Shown piece by piece: positions 63,405 through 64,000 of a DNA stretch of 64,000 nt (its first letter is position 1; the number at the start of each line of letters is the position of its first letter). Below the pieces are notes generated by a model. It was not told where the DNA came from, searched no databases, and saw only the letters and a program-made list of their open reading frames with translations. Position numbers and translations under genes: made by a program. The DNA is from Mactromeris polynyma (taxonomy: Eukaryota; Mollusca; Bivalvia; Venerida; Mactridae): positions 15,363,553 through 15,427,552 of the forward strand of contig JASFXZ010000009.1 in NCBI GenBank assembly GCA_032209605.1, given 5' to 3'.

Positions 63405-63620
63405 GAACGCTGCTATGGGATTTACAACCTCTTCTGTAAGTGACGTCATTTGAAGAAAACGCAACATGTGATGTCACTACATGTATTTGCAAGCAGGAAA
63501 CAATATTTACTCCATATGAGGCAAATATTGCTTACTGTCAGTATATGGTGACGTGACATGTGACAATTTCTGGAAATGACGTCACTTAAAGAAGAGGTTG
63601 GAAGTCGTACAGCGTCGCTC
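63405..63620. mobile_element. Foldback MITE with CRE-like sites, copy 2
   Basis: Matches the copy at 967-1170 along its length, including AACGCTGCTATGGGATTTAC, AACGCAACATGTGATGTCAC and AAGCAGGAAACAATATTTAC. Its arms are inverted repeats of each other, and each has a perfect TGACGTCA. The left terminal region is better preserved than the right. Confidence 0.7.
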
Positions 63621-64000
63621 ATTTTATTACTTTAATTGGCTATTTTGTGACGATTCTGGCAAATGTGGAATTTTTAATAGCAAATGGTTATTTGACTACA
63701 TACATGGGTAGCAGAAGTCAACAGTAGACTTACAGTAGACTTAAAGGTTGTCTCACGTACATGTGAATACTCGGCACGTAGATATAAAAACCAATGTTAT
63801 GTTTACCGGCATTCTGAACTGTGTAACGTGTTGAAAATATGGTCTCTCCATAACAGTATGCATTCAAGGAGACGATGACCTTGAGACAATATATGCGTTA
63901 GTAATATTATTCTATGAAAATTGTTTCTCTGGTATATATCCAGAACAATGTACAATCCAGTATCTAATGTACGATTTGAATAACAGGATATATCTTGAAA

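Overview
The window looks like AT-rich, gene-poor nuclear DNA from an invertebrate animal, most likely a lophotrochozoan and probably a mollusc. Evidence: spliced exons with GT/AG borders, tRNA-headed SINEs, animal DNA-transposon families (hAT, PIF/Harbinger, Tc1/mariner, pogo-like), and recurrent AAGGGAGATAA words (near 19,628, 58,550 and 61,314), which I remember as common in molluscan genomes. The phylum call is an inference. There are no bacterial operons, CRISPR arrays or viral genes.

One protein-coding gene can be supported, on the plus strand from 32,352 to 59,995. It has three coding exons (32352-32415, 58875-59141, 59607-59995), both junctions in phase 1, and encodes 239 residues. 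It is a BAMBI-like protein: signal peptide, ten-cysteine TGF-beta-receptor-type ectodomain ending in CCKDEDYCN, one transmembrane helix beginning IAVPIAG, and a 57-residue tail without a kinase domain. BAMBI proteins are decoy pseudoreceptors that dampen BMP/activin/TGF-beta signalling. Intron 1 is about 26.5 kb and intron 2 is 465 bp.

Layout. 1-31 kb: no supported gene, but two foldback/MITE types, a 3.2-kb array of 24-bp units (3.04-6.26 kb), a 31-bp array, a non-autonomous Harbinger element with a transposase fragment (7.69-8.68 kb), a hAT MITE with perfect 8-bp target duplication (10.80-11.75 kb), several SINEs, a broken Tc1/mariner-like transposase (17.0-17.4 kb), and arrays of 21, 43, 33 and 37 bp. 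31-32.4 kb: presumed promoter, 5' UTR and exon 1. 32.4-58.9 kb: intron 1, with four copies of one 176-179 bp pogo-like MITE, SINEs and six minisatellites. 58.9-60 kb: exons 2 and 3. 60-63 kb: 3' UTR and flank, with 10-bp, 21-bp and GATA-rich 29-bp arrays.

The outstanding non-genic character is the number of unrelated minisatellites, about fifteen families in 64 kb. Several have units divisible by three and therefore give long artificial open frames, which I did not call as genes. I did not find a new multi-gene system. The best leads are the BAMBI-like gene with its very large repeat-filled first intron, the foldback MITE carrying CRE-type sites, the GATA- and E-box-rich arrays, and the nested transposon remains.
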